The position numbers and the translations under genes were made by a program. From Bacillus sp. Xin1 (GTDB lineage: Bacteria > Bacillota > Bacilli > Bacillales > Bacillaceae_G), in NCBI RefSeq assembly GCF_013314535.1, contig NZ_JABUAE010000010.1, positions 62,001-126,000 on the forward strand: a stretch of DNA of 64,000 nt, given 5' to 3'. The notes under the pieces were generated by a model, which searched no databases, was not told the origin of the DNA, and was given only the letters and a program-made list of their open reading frames with translations. Shown one piece after another: positions 30,895 through 41,302 of this stretch (positions are counted from its first letter, which is position 1; each line of letters opens with the position of its first letter).

Positions 30895-33765
30895 TTAGCT
30901 CCCTACTTCAACTTCTTTCATTTTCTCTTTCATACGAGCTGTATCACGCTCTAAAATACCTTTTAAATACTTTCCTGTATACGAACGCTCTTCTTTTACA
31001 ACTTGCTCCGGAGTCCCTGAAGCAACGATTTGTCCGCCTTTGTCTCCACCTTCTGGGCCAAGGTCAACAATGTAATCAGCTGTTTTAATTACATCTAAAT
31101 TATGCTCAATGACAAGCACAGTTTCCCCACTTTCAACAAGGCGCTGCAATACTTCTAGAAGACGTGCAATATCATGTGCATGTAAACCTGTTGTTGGCTC
31201 ATCTAAAATATATAACGTACGACCTGTAGAACGGCGGTGTAATTCAGAGGCAAGTTTCACACGCTGCGCTTCACCACCCGATAATGTAGTGGCCGGCTGT
31301 CCTAATTTCATATAACCTAGTCCTACATCTACAAGCGTCTGTAACTTCCGTTTAATTTTCGGGATATTCGCAAAGAATTCTACCCCATCTTCAATCGTCA
31401 TTCCTAGTACTTCAGAAATGTTCTTATCTTTATATTTCACTTCTAACGTTTCACGATTATAACGTTTTCCATGACATACTTCACATGGAACATATACATC
31501 CGGTAAGAAGTGCATTTCAATTTTTATAATGCCATCACCACGACAAGCTTCGCAGCGGCCACCTTTGACGTTAAAGCTAAAGCGTCCTTTTTGATATCCA
31601 CGTACCTTCGCTTCATTCGTTTGTGCAAACACATCGCGAATATCATCAAACACACCTGTATATGTTGCAGGGTTTGAACGTGGCGTACGTCCAATTGGTG
31701 ATTGATCAATATCAATAACTTTATCTAAATGTTCAAGGCCTTTAATGTCCTTATGTGCGCCTGGCTTACTTTTTGCTTTATATAATTTCTGCGCTAACGA
31801 TTTATATAAAACTTCATTGATCATCGTACTTTTTCCAGAACCAGATACACCTGTTACTGCTACAAATGTACCAAGCGGGAATGACATTTTCGCATTTTTT
31901 AAGTTATTTTCTTTTGCACCAATAATCTCAACTTTTCGTCCGTCCCCTTTACGCCTTTCAAGTGGAACCGGAATAAACTTCTTACCACTTAAATATTGTC
32001 CTGTTAATGAATCATCATCATTCATCACTTCATCTGGTGATCCAGCTGATACAACCTGCCCACCATGAATCCCTGCACCAGGACCGATATCAAGCAAGTA
32101 ATCGGCCGCCATCATTGTATCTTCATCATGCTCAACAACGATTAATGTATTTCCTAAATCGCGCATTTCCTGCAATGTACGAATGAGACGATCATTATCA
32201 CGTTGGTGTAAGCCAATAGAAGGTTCATCAAGAATATATAATACACCTGTTAAACGAGAACCAATTTGCGTTGCCAGACGAATACGCTGTGCTTCACCGC
32301 CTGATAATGTTCCCGCCGCACGGCTTAATGTTAAATAATCAAGTCCTACGTTAATTAAGAAACTTACCCGCTCTTTAATTTCACGTAAAATTAAACGAGC
32401 AATCTTTTCCTGTTTTTCTGTTAGTTCAATGGCATCGAAGAAATCATACACTTCTTGAACAGAATACTTTGTTACATCCGAAATTGTTTTTCCGTCAACA
32501 AAAACAGCTAAGCTTTCTGGCTTTAAGCGGCCTCCCTTACATTTCGGACACGCCTGCTCGGCCATATATTTCTCCATTTGCTCACGAATATAATCCGAAC
32601 TCGTTTCACGGTAACGACGCTCAATATTTGGAATAACTCCTTCAAATAAAATCTCACTCTCTTTCACTTGACCAAAGTCATTCACATAACGGAAATAAAC
32701 CTTCTCTTCTCCGCTTCCATACAATACCTTATCAAACAAATCTTTCGGTATATCCTTTACAGGCATATCCATATCAATGCCGTAATGATTACATACCGAT
32801 TGTAATAATTGCGGATAATATTGCGAACTAGTCGGTTCCCAAGGGGCAATCGCATGCCCATTTAAAGATAAATCCCAGTTTGGAATCACTAGTTCTAAAT
32901 CTACCTCTAATTTCGAACCGAGCCCATCACAAGACGGACAAGCTCCAAATGGACTATTGAAAGAGAACATACGAGGCTCTAACTCCCCGATCGAGAAACC
33001 GCAATGCGGACAAGCGTGATGCTCACTAAATAAAAGCTCCTCTTCTCCAATCACATCAATTAATACACGACCTCCGCCAAGCTTGAGTGCGCTCTCAAGG
33101 GAGTCGGCAAGGCGGCTCGCAATTCCTTCTTTTATAACGATACGGTCAATTACAACTTCAATCGAATGCTTCTTGTTTTTATCTAATGTAATCTCTTCAG
33201 AAACATCAAGCATTTCTCCATCAACACGAACACGAACATAACCCTGTTTCTTTATATCTTCTAATACTTTCACGTGTGCACCTTTACGTCCTGACACAAC
33301 CGGTGCTAACACTTGCAATTTTGTACGCTCTGGGTATTCCAAAACACGGTCTACCATCTGTTCTACCGTTTGTGATGTAATTTCAATCCCATGATTCGGA
33401 CAGATTGGCGTCCCAATACGTGCAAATAATAGACGTAAATAGTCATAAATCTCCGTCACGGTTCCGACCGTTGAACGAGGATTACGACTCGTCGTTTTTT
33501 GATCAATTGAAATGGCTGGAGACAAACCTTCAATTGTATCCACATCCGGTTTATCCATTTGTCCTAAGAATTGGCGCGCATACGCGGATAAAGACTCCAC
33601 ATATCTGCGCTGCCCTTCTGCATAAATCGTATCAAATGCTAATGATGATTTCCCTGAACCAGACAAACCTGTCACAACAACGAGCTGATTTCTCGGAATG
33701 GTTACATCAATATTTTTTAAGTTATGCGCTCTCGCACCTTTTACAACGATAAAATCTTTGCTCAC
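30895..33765 (-). CDS. uvrA: Excinuclease ABC subunit A
   Basis: DNA damage-recognition ATPase of nucleotide excision repair. The 956-aa protein has two ABC modules with Walker A GLSGSGKS (near residue 35) and GVSGSGKS (near 645), two LSGGEAQR signatures, and Cys-rich zinc modules ([18 protein letters not shown]...CPSC and [14 protein letters not shown]...CEVC). I take the GTG at 33765 as start, 9 bases after GGAAGG; the GTG at 33774, which overlaps the uvrB stop, is the alternative. It lies directly downstream of uvrB and is probably controlled by the same LexA-type box. Confidence 0.97.
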   Translation of the reverse strand: MSKDFIVVKGARAHNLKNIDVTIPRNQLVVVTGLSGSGKSSLAFDTIYAEGQRRYVESLSAYARQFLGQMDKPDVDTIEGLSPAISIDQKTTSRNPRSTVGTVTEIYDYLRLLFARIGTPICPNHGIEITSQTVEQMVDRVLEYPERTKLQVLAPVVSGRKGAHVKVLEDIKKQGYVRVRVDGEMLDVSEEITLDKNKKHSIEVVIDRIVIKEGIASRLADSLESALKLGGGRVLIDVIGEEELLFSEHHACPHCGFSIGELEPRMFSFNSPFGACPSCDGLGSKLEVDLELVIPNWDLSLNGHAIAPWEPTSSQYYPQLLQSVCNHYGIDMDMPVKDIPKDLFDKVLYGSGEEKVYFRYVNDFGQVKESEILFEGVIPNIERRYRETSSDYIREQMEKYMAEQACPKCKGGRLKPESLAVFVDGKTISDVTKYSVQEVYDFFDAIELTEKQEKIARLILREIKERVSFLINVGLDYLTLSRAAGTLSGGEAQRIRLATQIGSRLTGVLYILDEPSIGLHQRDNDRLIRTLQEMRDLGNTLIVVEHDEDTMMAADYLLDIGPGAGIHGGQVVSAGSPDEVMNDDDSLTGQYLSGKKFIPVPLERRKGDGRKVEIIGAKENNLKNAKMSFPLGTFVAVTGVSGSGKSTMINEVLYKSLAQKLYKAKSKPGAHKDIKGLEHLDKVIDIDQSPIGRTPRSNPATYTGVFDDIRDVFAQTNEAKVRGYQKGRFSFNVKGGRCEACRGDGIIKIEMHFLPDVYVPCEVCHGKRYNRETLEVKYKDKNISEVLGMTIEDGVEFFANIPKIKRKLQTLVDVGLGYMKLGQPATTLSGGEAQRVKLASELHRRSTGRTLYILDEPTTGLHAHDIARLLEVLQRLVESGETVLVIEHNLDVIKTADYIVDLGPEGGDKGGQIVASGTPEQVVKEERSYTGKYLKGILERDTARMKEKMKEVEVGS

Positions 33766-33770
33766 TCTTT

Positions 33771-35747
33771 TCACCCTTCCGCTTTTAATTCTAGCAGTAA
33801 ATCTCTCAGCTCAGCTGCACGCTCAAAATCTAGTGCTTTTGCCGCTTCCTTCATTTCTGCTTCCATCTTCGCGATTGTTTTTTCCCGTTCTTTCTTCGTC
33901 ATTTTCTTAGCCGGCGTTGTTTCATATACTTCTGTTTCTTCTGCGGCTGTTGTTGCACGAATTACGTCACGCACTTCTTTTTGAATTGTTTTCGGCGTAA
34001 TACCATGTTCCTCATTGTAAGCTTCTTGCTTTTGACGACGGCGTTTCGTCTCTTCCATTGCAATATTCATCGATTTCGTGATCCGATCTGCGTACATGAT
34101 TACATGACCGTTTTCATTACGCGCTGCACGACCAATTGTTTGAATCAAAGATCGCTCTGAACGTAAGAAACCTTCTTTATCCGCATCTAAAATCGCTACG
34201 AGTGACACTTCCGGAATATCGAGTCCTTCTCGTAATAAGTTAATACCGACAAGCACATCAAACTTACCAAGACGAAGATCACGAATAATTTCAATCCGCT
34301 CTAGCGTTTTAATTTCAGAATGCAGATAGTTTACTTTAATCCCCACATCTTTTAAGTAATCTGTTAAATCCTCTGACATTTTCTTTGTTAGTGTCGTAAT
34401 TAATACGCGCTCATTTTTCGCAATTCGGTCTTGTATTTCTCCTAATAAATCATCAATTTGTCCTTCAATTGGCCTTACATCAATTTGCGGATCTAAAAGC
34501 CCCGTTGGACGGATAATTTGCTCCACAACTTCCGGTACATGCTCTAGTTCGTATGGACCCGGCGTTGCTGATACATACACAACTTGATTCGTTTTCTCTT
34601 CAAACTCTTCAAACATAAGCGGTCTGTTATCCATCGCTGATGGCAGACGGAACCCATGGTCAACAAGCACTTGTTTACGTGCCTGATCCCCGTTATACAT
34701 AGCTCTTACTTGGGGCACTGTTACATGTGACTCATCCATAACAATTAAGAAATCATCAGGGAAGTAATCTATTAATGTATAAGGCGTTGAACCCGCTGGA
34801 CGAAGCGTCAAATGACGGGAGTAGTTCTCAATCCCTGAACAAAAGCCCATCTCGCGCATCATTTCTAAATCGTAACGAGTTCGCTGTTCGATCCGCTGTG
34901 CTTCTAACAACTTACCGTTATCATTTAATTCTTTTAAACGTTCTTCTAATTCTTTTTCGATATTTTCAATGGCAACTTTCATTTTTTCTTCACGTGTAAC
35001 GAAGTGAGATGCCGGGAAGATTGCTACATGTTCACGTTCTGCTAATACTTCACCTGTTAAGGCATTCACTTCACGGATTCGATCAATCTCATCTCCAAAA
35101 AACTCAATCCGAATGCAATGTTCATCAAGTGATGCTGGAAAAATCTCAACTACATCCCCGCGTACACGAAATGTCCCACGCTGGAAATCAATGTCATTAC
35201 GGCCATACTGCACATCAACAAGTTCACGAAGCAACTGATTACGGTCCTTCTCCATACCAACGCGCAAAGAAACGACAAGTTCACGATATTCTTCTGGTGA
35301 ACCTAAACCATAAATACAAGAAACACTTGCCACAATAATGACATCATCACGTTCAAATAAAGCTGATGTTGCGGAGTGGCGCAATTTATCAATCTCATCA
35401 TTAATTTGTGCATCTTTCTCAATAAACGTATCGGTTTGTGGTACATACGCTTCCGGTTGATAATAATCGTAATAACTCACAAAATACTCAACCGCATTGT
35501 TCGGAAAGAAATCCTTGAGCTCACTATACAACTGTCCCGCTAACGTTTTATTATGAGCCATTACAAGTGTTGGCTTCTTCACTTCTTTAATCACATTCGA
35601 AATCGTAAATGTCTTACCCGTTCCTGTCGCTCCAAGCAATACTTGATGTTTCTTACCATTATTAATCCCCGCGACCAGCTGCTTTATCGCCCTCGGCTGA
35701 TCACCTTGCGGGGAATATTCTGAGACAATCTCAAATTGATGTTCCAA
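33771..35747 (-). CDS. uvrB: Excinuclease ABC subunit B
   Basis: Helicase-like damage verifier that receives DNA from UvrA and recruits UvrC. The 658-aa protein shows Walker [12 protein letters not shown], the beta-hairpin [19 protein letters not shown] (LIVMDESH) and the C-terminal UVR domain ([26 protein letters not shown]) that binds UvrC. The ATG at 35747 is preceded by GAGGAGG. A LexA-type box lies at 35819-35832. Confidence 0.97.
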   Translation of the reverse strand: MEHQFEIVSEYSPQGDQPRAIKQLVAGINNGKKHQVLLGATGTGKTFTISNVIKEVKKPTLVMAHNKTLAGQLYSELKDFFPNNAVEYFVSYYDYYQPEAYVPQTDTFIEKDAQINDEIDKLRHSATSALFERDDVIIVASVSCIYGLGSPEEYRELVVSLRVGMEKDRNQLLRELVDVQYGRNDIDFQRGTFRVRGDVVEIFPASLDEHCIRIEFFGDEIDRIREVNALTGEVLAEREHVAIFPASHFVTREEKMKVAIENIEKELEERLKELNDNGKLLEAQRIEQRTRYDLEMMREMGFCSGIENYSRHLTLRPAGSTPYTLIDYFPDDFLIVMDESHVTVPQVRAMYNGDQARKQVLVDHGFRLPSAMDNRPLMFEEFEEKTNQVVYVSATPGPYELEHVPEVVEQIIRPTGLLDPQIDVRPIEGQIDDLLGEIQDRIAKNERVLITTLTKKMSEDLTDYLKDVGIKVNYLHSEIKTLERIEIIRDLRLGKFDVLVGINLLREGLDIPEVSLVAILDADKEGFLRSERSLIQTIGRAARNENGHVIMYADRITKSMNIAMEETKRRRQKQEAYNEEHGITPKTIQKEVRDVIRATTAAEETEVYETTPAKKMTKKEREKTIAKMEAEMKEAAKALDFERAAELRDLLLELKAEG

Positions 35748-35818
35748 ACAAAACCGACCTCCTCGTAAAAAATCTGTATTCCCATTTTACCACGAATGCC
35801 CATAAAAAAACCAAGAAA

Positions 35819-35832
35819 CGAACAGATATTCG
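35819..35832. promoter_or_regulatory. LexA (DinR) box of uvrBA
   Basis: CGAACAGATATTCG matches the Bacillus SOS consensus CGAAC-RNRY-GTTCG at 13 of 14 positions and lies 72 bases upstream of the uvrB start. SOS induction of uvrBA is known in B. subtilis. Confidence 0.8.
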
Positions 35833-35859
35833 GTAAAGTTTTCGACAATATAAATAGAA

Positions 35860-35896
35860 AAAGGAAGGATCCTTCTTTATGTAAGTCCCTTCCTGT
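35860..35896 (-). terminator. Terminator after the DUF4362 lipoprotein gene
   Basis: AGGAAGG and CCTTCCT pair around a 20-base loop, with TTTTTC following on the minus strand. A nested GAAGGATCCTTC palindrome is also present. Confidence 0.55.
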
Positions 35897-35906
35897 TTAA
35901 TCTCAT

Positions 35907-36335
35907 TTATTTTATTGGCAAACCGAACAAGTGATACCCATTATGACCAGTTTCCTTCTTACAATCATGTAGCGTATACCTTATATCTTCACGAATATCT
36001 TTTATTACCTTTTTACAAGTATCAGAGTAAATCCCTTTATCTTTACCTGCAAATTTATCATAGGAACTATCTAAAGAATAGCTAATTTCTTTTTCATCAT
36101 ATTCTAACGTTTGAAAGATTGGGTCTCCTTCATCTGTATAATTCACAATCCTTATTTTATCTCTGTCTCCTTTTTCAACATTTGTAATGAACTTCTCGAA
36201 CTTATGTAAATTAGAAATTTCATGCCCTTTTGCAATTACATCATTTTTCTCATCGATTTTACTGTCAGGGTGTAAACATGCTACTAAACTGCTAATACAA
36301 AATAGAAAACACAATGAAGTAATTCCTTTTCTCAT
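35907..36335 (-). CDS. DUF4362 family lipoprotein
   Basis: A 142-aa protein with a lipoprotein signal (KGITSLCFLFCISSLVAC, Cys19 lipidated). The mature part carries FEKFITNVEKGDRDKIRIVNYT and the region TLEYDEKEISYSLDSSYD, typical of DUF4362 proteins found only in Bacillaceae. Function is unknown. The ATG at 36335 follows GGAGAGGA by 6 bases. It is a lone gene between uvrB and the divergent permease. Two cysteines near the end (CKKVIKD and LHDCKKE) could form a disulfide. Confidence 0.75.
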   Translation of the reverse strand: MRKGITSLCFLFCISSLVACLHPDSKIDEKNDVIAKGHEISNLHKFEKFITNVEKGDRDKIRIVNYTDEGDPIFQTLEYDEKEISYSLDSSYDKFAGKDKGIYSDTCKKVIKDIREDIRYTLHDCKKETGHNGYHLFGLPIK

Positions 36336-36437
36336 ATTCAATCCTCTCCAGCTCGTTTTGGCTTTATACTATGTATTCAACACGAAATCAGTTGGTAAAA
36401 GAAAAATGCATATATACTCACAAATAAGAAAAGGTAG

Positions 36438-36452
36438 AATTTTCTAAAAAAT
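36438..36452 (+). promoter_or_regulatory. CodY-like box upstream of the permease gene
   Basis: AATTTTCTAAAAAAT differs from the CodY consensus AATTTTCWGAAAATT at two of 15 positions. A weaker second match (4 mismatches, minus orientation) lies near 36531-36545. In B. subtilis the homologous bcaP gene is strongly repressed by CodY. Confidence 0.5.
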
Positions 36453-36569
36453 AATTATTTACAAAGTTATTTTTCCACATTAGAATACAAACTACAAGGA
36501 TTCGACATTATACGACAAAACGGAGTTGTTTTTCAGAATTTTTAAACAAAAAGGAGATGAGGAAACTAT

Positions 36570-37979
36570 ATGAATCTATTTCGAAAAAAATCCATTTCAG
36601 CATTACTAGCACAGTCCGAACAAAAAGGGGCGTCTTTAAAGAAAGAACTCGGCGCATTTGACCTTACTATGTTAGGGGTCGGCGCTATTATCGGAACCGG
36701 CATTTTCGTTCTTACCGGTGTTGTCGCGGCAGAGCATGCAGGACCAGCACTTATTATATCATTTATTTTATCCGGTTTAGCCTGTATATTTGCGGCACTA
36801 TGCTACTCTGAATTCGCTTCAACTGTACCGGTTTCAGGTAGTGCGTACACTTATAGCTACGCAACATTTGGAGAATTAATCGCTTGGATTTTAGGATGGG
36901 ATTTAATCCTGGAATACGGGTTAGCTTCCTCAGCTGTTGCGTCGGGTTGGTCAGGATATTTCCAAGGGTTATTAAGTGGTTTCGGTATTACATTACCTAC
37001 CGCTCTAACAAGCGCTTATAATCCCGAGGCTGGAACATACGTAGACTTACCGGCAATCTGTATTATTTTTCTAATGACATTATTATTAACAAAAGGTGCG
37101 AAAAAATCAGCTCGTTTCAATGCCATTATGGTAGCTATAAAACTCTTTGTCATCCTTCTATTTATCGGCGTTGGTGCTTTCTATGTAAAGCCTGAAAATT
37201 GGACACCATTTATGCCATTTGGCTTCTCTGGCGTAACAGCTGGAGCAGCAACTGTATTCTTTGCTTACATTGGATTTGATGCTGTATCAACAGCCGCTGA
37301 AGAAGTAAAGAATCCACAGCGTAACATGCCAATCGGCATTATTGCTTCTTTAACAATCTGTACTATTTTATATATTGTCGTTTCATTAATATTAACTGGA
37401 ATCGTTCCATACGACCAATTAGGTGTAAAAAATCCTGTTGCCTTTGCACTACAATACATTCAACAAGATTGGGTTGCTGGTTTCATTTCTTTAGGAGCAA
37501 TTACTGGAATTACAACTGTATTACTCGTTATGCTCTATGGACAAACACGTTTATTTTACGCAATCAGTCGCGATGGTTTACTACCAAAAGCACTCTCTCG
37601 CGTAAATAAAAAAACAAAAACACCTGTTATCAATAGTTGGGTCACTGCAACTATGGTTGCTTTCTTTGCTGGTTTTGTTCCTTTAAATAAACTAGCAGAA
37701 TTAACAAATATCGGTACATTATTCGCATTCATAGTTGTATCAATTGGGGTAATCATCTTACGCAAAAAACAACCAGAACTACCGCGTGCTTTTAAAGTGC
37801 CATTGGTACCATGGATTCCCGCTTTAGCTGTTCTATTCTGTGGATACCTTGCATTGCAACTACCAGTAACAACATGGATTGGCTTTGCCGTATGGCTTGT
37901 AATTGGACTTGTTGTCTATTTCAGCTATGGTTACAAAAATAGTACTCTTCGAAAAGAAAAAACAGAAGACGTTGCATAG
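36570..37979 (+). CDS. APC-family amino acid permease, BcaP-like
   Basis: A 469-aa transporter with about 12 hydrophobic segments. The N-terminal motif GVGAIIGTGIFVLTGVVAA (TM1) and the region SEFASTVPVSGSAYTYSYA (TM3) are the CAT-subfamily pattern; GFDAVSTAAEEVKNPQRNMP is also typical. It resembles B. subtilis BcaP (YhdG), a branched-chain amino acid permease, more than other permeases I recall. Proton-driven uptake of hydrophobic amino acids is likely. The CodY-like sites support this. The promoter is not clear. The terminator follows at 37981. Confidence 0.88.
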   Translation: MNLFRKKSISALLAQSEQKGASLKKELGAFDLTMLGVGAIIGTGIFVLTGVVAAEHAGPALIISFILSGLACIFAALCYSEFASTVPVSGSAYTYSYATFGELIAWILGWDLILEYGLASSAVASGWSGYFQGLLSGFGITLPTALTSAYNPEAGTYVDLPAICIIFLMTLLLTKGAKKSARFNAIMVAIKLFVILLFIGVGAFYVKPENWTPFMPFGFSGVTAGAATVFFAYIGFDAVSTAAEEVKNPQRNMPIGIIASLTICTILYIVVSLILTGIVPYDQLGVKNPVAFALQYIQQDWVAGFISLGAITGITTVLLVMLYGQTRLFYAISRDGLLPKALSRVNKKTKTPVINSWVTATMVAFFAGFVPLNKLAELTNIGTLFAFIVVSIGVIILRKKQPELPRAFKVPLVPWIPALAVLFCGYLALQLPVTTWIGFAVWLVIGLVVYFSYGYKNSTLRKEKTEDVA

Positions 37980-38016
37980 AAAAAAGCTGTTGTCCAATTA
38001 GGACGACAGCTTTTTT
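37980..38016 (+). terminator. Permease terminator
   Basis: AAAAAGCTGTTGTCC/GGACGACAGCTTTTT with one G-U pair on the plus strand, followed by seven T residues. It overlaps the 3' end of the converging gene at 37998. Confidence 0.85.
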
Positions 38017-38609
38017 TCTTTTTTAGGAAAAATGAGATATGAAAATGTAATTACCGTATCAACTAAAAACACAACACCCCATACCTGGCTCACTCGACTT
38101 GCCGCCTTATTTAAAACAATACCTTTTTCAAGCCAATCTCCCCACTGTTCCATTGGCACGAGCCCATACATAAAGAAAAATACAATATGAACGACAGTAA
38201 ATAAAATGAGATGTAGGCTCCATTCCCATATTTCCTGCTTCGTATGAGCCCATCCAGTAACTTCTAATGGATCTTCAATAATAGGCATCGGTTCATTTCG
38301 CCATTTGGCAACAAGCTTCTGGATACGTATATCTAATTTCTTTAAATCTTTTTTCCCATAAAAGAGTGCGTAAAGTAATATCACTAAAGTTATGATTTGA
38401 AAGTTAGAAAATTTCCCTGTGTGATAATAGTCAATAACTCCTAAAGTCAAAATAAATACTTCATTAAGCAGCAATACAATCCCCATGATAAAACTTGCTT
38501 TCCGTAATCGAAACCCATAACGCAGTAAAAAAAATCCAATAGCTGATATCCAAAATACAACTTCCGCTCCAATCAAGAAATACCAACGATATTCTGCAAG
38601 TAGACTCAT
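37998..38609 (-). CDS. Integral membrane protein of unknown function
   Basis: A 203-aa protein with about six hydrophobic segments: residues 8-28, 38-58, 72-88, 130-152, 165-175 and 178-198 roughly. A conserved-looking charged loop (KLDIRIQKLVAKWRNEPMPIIEDPLE) lies in the middle. I do not recognise a family with certainty. The start overlaps the end of the upstream MerR gene by four bases (ATGA), so the two are co-translated; a MerR regulator controlling its own membrane partner is a plausible reading. Confidence 0.7.
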   Translation of the reverse strand: MSLLAEYRWYFLIGAEVVFWISAIGFFLLRYGFRLRKASFIMGIVLLLNEVFILTLGVIDYYHTGKFSNFQIITLVILLYALFYGKKDLKKLDIRIQKLVAKWRNEPMPIIEDPLEVTGWAHTKQEIWEWSLHLILFTVVHIVFFFMYGLVPMEQWGDWLEKGIVLNKAASRVSQVWGVVFLVDTVITFSYLIFPKKEKKLSS

Positions 38610-39361
38610 TTCGTCCGCTCCCTCTCATCATATATACGAAAAGCCTCATCCATATACGCTAGAAGCTCTTCTTCAATTGGATACATATTCATCTTCTGTG
38701 AATCTTCTTTTGACTTTCTTACTTCCCACAATTTATCTAGAAATGCTTCATCGCCATTTGCCATCTCCATACATTTCTCCATTAGCCTTTTTGTAGCCTC
38801 TTGTACTTCATCATGAGATGCATCTTTTCCTTCTTTCATAAAGCTGCGTAATTGCTTGAATACATCCACCCATTCTCGAACATTTTTATCTTCCTCACTC
38901 ATATTCGGCAAATTGCCAAGCAATTTTTGTTCTTCCTCTGAAAATATCTTTTTTTGAAACATTTCGCGTATACGCGGAGACTGCTTTGAAAGTTGAATCA
39001 GCTCAAACATGATTTTCCAATCCAGTTCTCCTTCAAGTTCTGCCGAATAAACGACAGCCTGCAAAATCTTTTCCATTCGGTTAAATTTTTTCTGCTCTTC
39101 TTGTACAAATGCAAGCTGTTTTTCCAACGATCCTTTCAAACTTAATTCATCTGTCATTAGCATATTCATAATCTCTTTTAACGAGAAACCCATTTCTTTT
39201 AGAAACAAAATTTGCTGCAACCGAATGACATCCACTTCACTATATAAACGGTGCCCACCCTCAGTTTTTCCGCTCGGTTTTAATAAATCAATTTGATCGT
39301 AATAACGGAGCGTTCTTACTGTAACCCCTGTTTCCTTTGTAAGTTCTTGAATCGAAATCAT
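38606..39361 (-). CDS. MerR family transcriptional regulator
   Basis: A 251-aa regulator. The N-terminal winged helix reads SIQELTKETGVTVRTLRYYDQIDLLKPSGK and GGHRLYSEVDVIRLQQILFLKEMGFSLKEI (about residues 2-70), followed by a coiled coil (SLEKQLAFVQEEQKKFNRMEKIL) and a C-terminal TipAS-like effector domain (residues about 110-250). TipA-like MerR proteins sense hydrophobic drugs or ligands; the ligand is not predictable. I choose the ATG at 39361 with AAAGGG 8 bases upstream. It is co-transcribed with the membrane protein downstream. Confidence 0.88.
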   Translation of the reverse strand: MISIQELTKETGVTVRTLRYYDQIDLLKPSGKTEGGHRLYSEVDVIRLQQILFLKEMGFSLKEIMNMLMTDELSLKGSLEKQLAFVQEEQKKFNRMEKILQAVVYSAELEGELDWKIMFELIQLSKQSPRIREMFQKKIFSEEEQKLLGNLPNMSEEDKNVREWVDVFKQLRSFMKEGKDASHDEVQEATKRLMEKCMEMANGDEAFLDKLWEVRKSKEDSQKMNMYPIEEELLAYMDEAFRIYDERERTK

Positions 39362-39433
39362 TCCCATCACCCTTTCCTCTTTCATTGTAAAAGATGACGT
39401 AACGTAACTTTCAAGTATTTTTGTAAAAAAATG

Positions 39434-39468
39434 AAAAAAAGCTGATTACATAAATAAACCAGCTTTTA
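39434..39468 (-). terminator. Terminator of the small membrane protein gene
   Basis: AAAAGCTG/CAGCTTTT stem with a T-run on the minus strand; it overlaps the stop codon of the 39466-39693 gene. Confidence 0.65.
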
Positions 39469-39693
39469 CGGAAATACTATTTTTTGAATTGTACGTCCAC
39501 ATGTCAAAAAGATCGCACCAACTAGAACACTTGTTGCTGTTTTGTGATAGTGTGCTGATACTAGTAAATAATACGATAATCCAACAACTCCAATAACAAC
39601 GAGCATACTCGGCACTGGATTGTGAACAAAATTTTGCATCCCCCATATAAATGCAAATAACGCCGCTACCACACATAAAACCGCTAATCCCAT
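39466..39693 (-). CDS. Small membrane protein of unknown function
   Basis: A 75-aa protein, mostly hydrophobic, with about two to three transmembrane segments (residues 1-18, 27-47 and 55-72). It resembles small YczF/YtpI-type Bacillus membrane proteins only in general character; I do not recognise it. The ATG at 39693 has AAAGGGG with 7 bases spacing, and a terminator follows, which supports expression. No partner gene is close. Confidence 0.6.
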   Translation of the reverse strand: MGLAVLCVVAALFAFIWGMQNFVHNPVPSMLVVIGVVGLSYYLLVSAHYHKTATSVLVGAIFLTCGRTIQKIVFP

Positions 39694-40026
39694 TCTGTTT
39701 TCCCCTTTATTTATCTGTTTACAAATCTTTATATCTGTTATTCCACCTTAAAAATCTCCTCCATACCCATCCGAAAATATTTCGTGATCTTCAGTGACAA
39801 TTCTAAGTCTGAATGATAATGATGATTTTCAATCGCCTCAATTATCTACCTTGTCACTTGTATCATTTTCATCATTTCGCGTAATTGGATTTTACTTTCT
39901 TAGCTCTTTAGTTCTATTTTTCGCACCCATACACTTTACTTTAATTATATTATTTTTCCATATATAGGTAAAGGGGTCTTTACGAAATAAAAAAAGAGAC
40001 ATATTCACTATGCCTCCTTTTTTACC
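39694..40026. other. Intergenic stretch, no gene seen
   Basis: It is AT-rich and contains no convincing reading frame. A weak Fur-like half site (TGATAATGATGATTTTC, near 39814-39830) is present but has too many mismatches in its second half. The right end holds the yeiH terminator (39989-40022). Confidence 0.4.
39989..40022 (-). terminator. yeiH terminator
   Basis: GAGGCATA/TATGTCTC stem (one G-U pair on the minus strand) with a T-run following on the minus strand. Confidence 0.75.
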
Positions 40027-41064
40027 TTACATAAATCCTAACGCATATACAAGAATATAACCAAGAGCCGAAAGGCAAACTGATCCTACTAATCCCGCAA
40101 CAAACGCTTTACTTCCTAACTTACGAAACGTCGTAAACTCTACATTTAAGCCAAGCCCAGCCATTGCCATCGCGATAAGCATGTAAGCGACGGTTACAAT
40201 GGACCCTGCAATATTCTCTGGTACGATACCTAACGAATGCACCGCACTCATTGCCAAGAATCCTAAAATAAACCATGGAATCGGAATATCACGCCAAGAA
40301 CTTTTTTGTCCATTCCCTTCATTACGCTTAAACCATAAACCAATTAAAATCGCCACTGGTACAAGCATCGTAACGCGCGTTAATTTCACAATAACCGCAA
40401 TATCAACAGATGCGCTTCCGCCTGGCGCGGCCGCAGCGATGACATGGGCAATTTCATGAAGTGTTGCTCCAGAAAATACACCGTAACCGTAAGGAGATAA
40501 ACCGAGAACCGGATATAATAACGTATAAATGAGCGTGAAAATCGTACCTAAAATAGCAATAATCGCCGCTCCAACTGCCGTTTCATCATCCTTCGCTTTC
40601 ACTTGTGGCGCAATTGCCACGACTGCAGCCGCGCCGCAAATCGCTGTCCCGCACGCCGTTAAAATACCAAGCTTTTTATCTACTTTAAAAAAGCGTGTTA
40701 ATGCGTATACAACAACAAGTGTAAATGCAATAACAACAGCTGCAATCACTAACACCTTGGGCCCAGCCTTTGCAATATCAACTAGATTCAAACGCATTCC
40801 AAGTAAAATAATTCCGAAGCGAAGTAACTTCTTACTAGCGAAATTTGTTCCTGCGATTGCTTCATAAGGTACACTAATTGTCGCTCTCCAAATCATCCCA
40901 ATTAGAATAGCGATCACTAATTGCCCCATAATATTTAAAAACGGAAGCGTTGCTAAATATTTCGCAGCAATGGCAATTAATAACGTAATTCCAATCCCTT
41001 GCGAAAAACCGAGGCGCTTCTTCTTTTGTATAACAAGTGTTTGTTCCACTTCGTACCACTCCAA
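40027..41064 (-). CDS. YeiH family membrane protein, putative sulfate exporter
   Basis: A 345-aa protein with about ten hydrophobic segments. It contains the UPF0324/YeiH patterns LLRFGIILLGMRLNL and GTAICGAAAVVAIAPQVKAKDDE, with GVFSGATLHEIAHVIAAA. Family members have been proposed to export sulfate or sulfonates; this is not proven here. It is divergent from a LysR regulator at 41303, an arrangement common for yeiH/yeiE-type pairs. The start at the ATG at 41064 lacks a clear ribosome binding site, so a downstream start is possible. Confidence 0.85.
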   Translation of the reverse strand: MEWYEVEQTLVIQKKKRLGFSQGIGITLLIAIAAKYLATLPFLNIMGQLVIAILIGMIWRATISVPYEAIAGTNFASKKLLRFGIILLGMRLNLVDIAKAGPKVLVIAAVVIAFTLVVVYALTRFFKVDKKLGILTACGTAICGAAAVVAIAPQVKAKDDETAVGAAIIAILGTIFTLIYTLLYPVLGLSPYGYGVFSGATLHEIAHVIAAAAPGGSASVDIAVIVKLTRVTMLVPVAILIGLWFKRNEGNGQKSSWRDIPIPWFILGFLAMSAVHSLGIVPENIAGSIVTVAYMLIAMAMAGLGLNVEFTTFRKLGSKAFVAGLVGSVCLSALGYILVYALGFM

Positions 41065-41176
41065 TAATCATATTGGAACATGCATGTTCTTTATATTTAC
41101 ATTATAGAAGAGTTTCAATGATAAGTTTAATACCAATATTCAATCTCAATCATCAGAAAAACTTATGGTAAACTAG

Positions 41177-41275
41177 AAAAGCGTAAGTGGCTCGTTCAGA
41201 ATGGGAGGAGGATGGAGCTTCTGACGTAGAGGCGTCCTTTGCCTCGCAGGAAGACGCGAAGAGACCGAGCACAGC
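41177..41275 (+). repeat. Stop-codon-proximal repeat (copy ii), placed before the LysR gene
   Basis: It begins AAAAGCGTAAGTGGCTCGTT, continues with GGAGGAGGATGGAGCTTCTG, and contains a hairpin GAGGCGTCCTTTGCCTC. It is the forward copy of the repeat also found at 17440, 51597 and 53723. Unlike these, it does not follow a gene end but ends about 28 bases before the LysR start codon. Confidence 0.75.
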
Positions 41276-41302
41276 CAAATCTAAAGTAAGGGAGTATATA
41301 CA

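Noticed and set aside
39814-39830. Fur-like sequence TGATAATGATGATTTTC
   Set aside because: The second half has three mismatches to the 7-1-7 consensus and no promoter or gene start is close.
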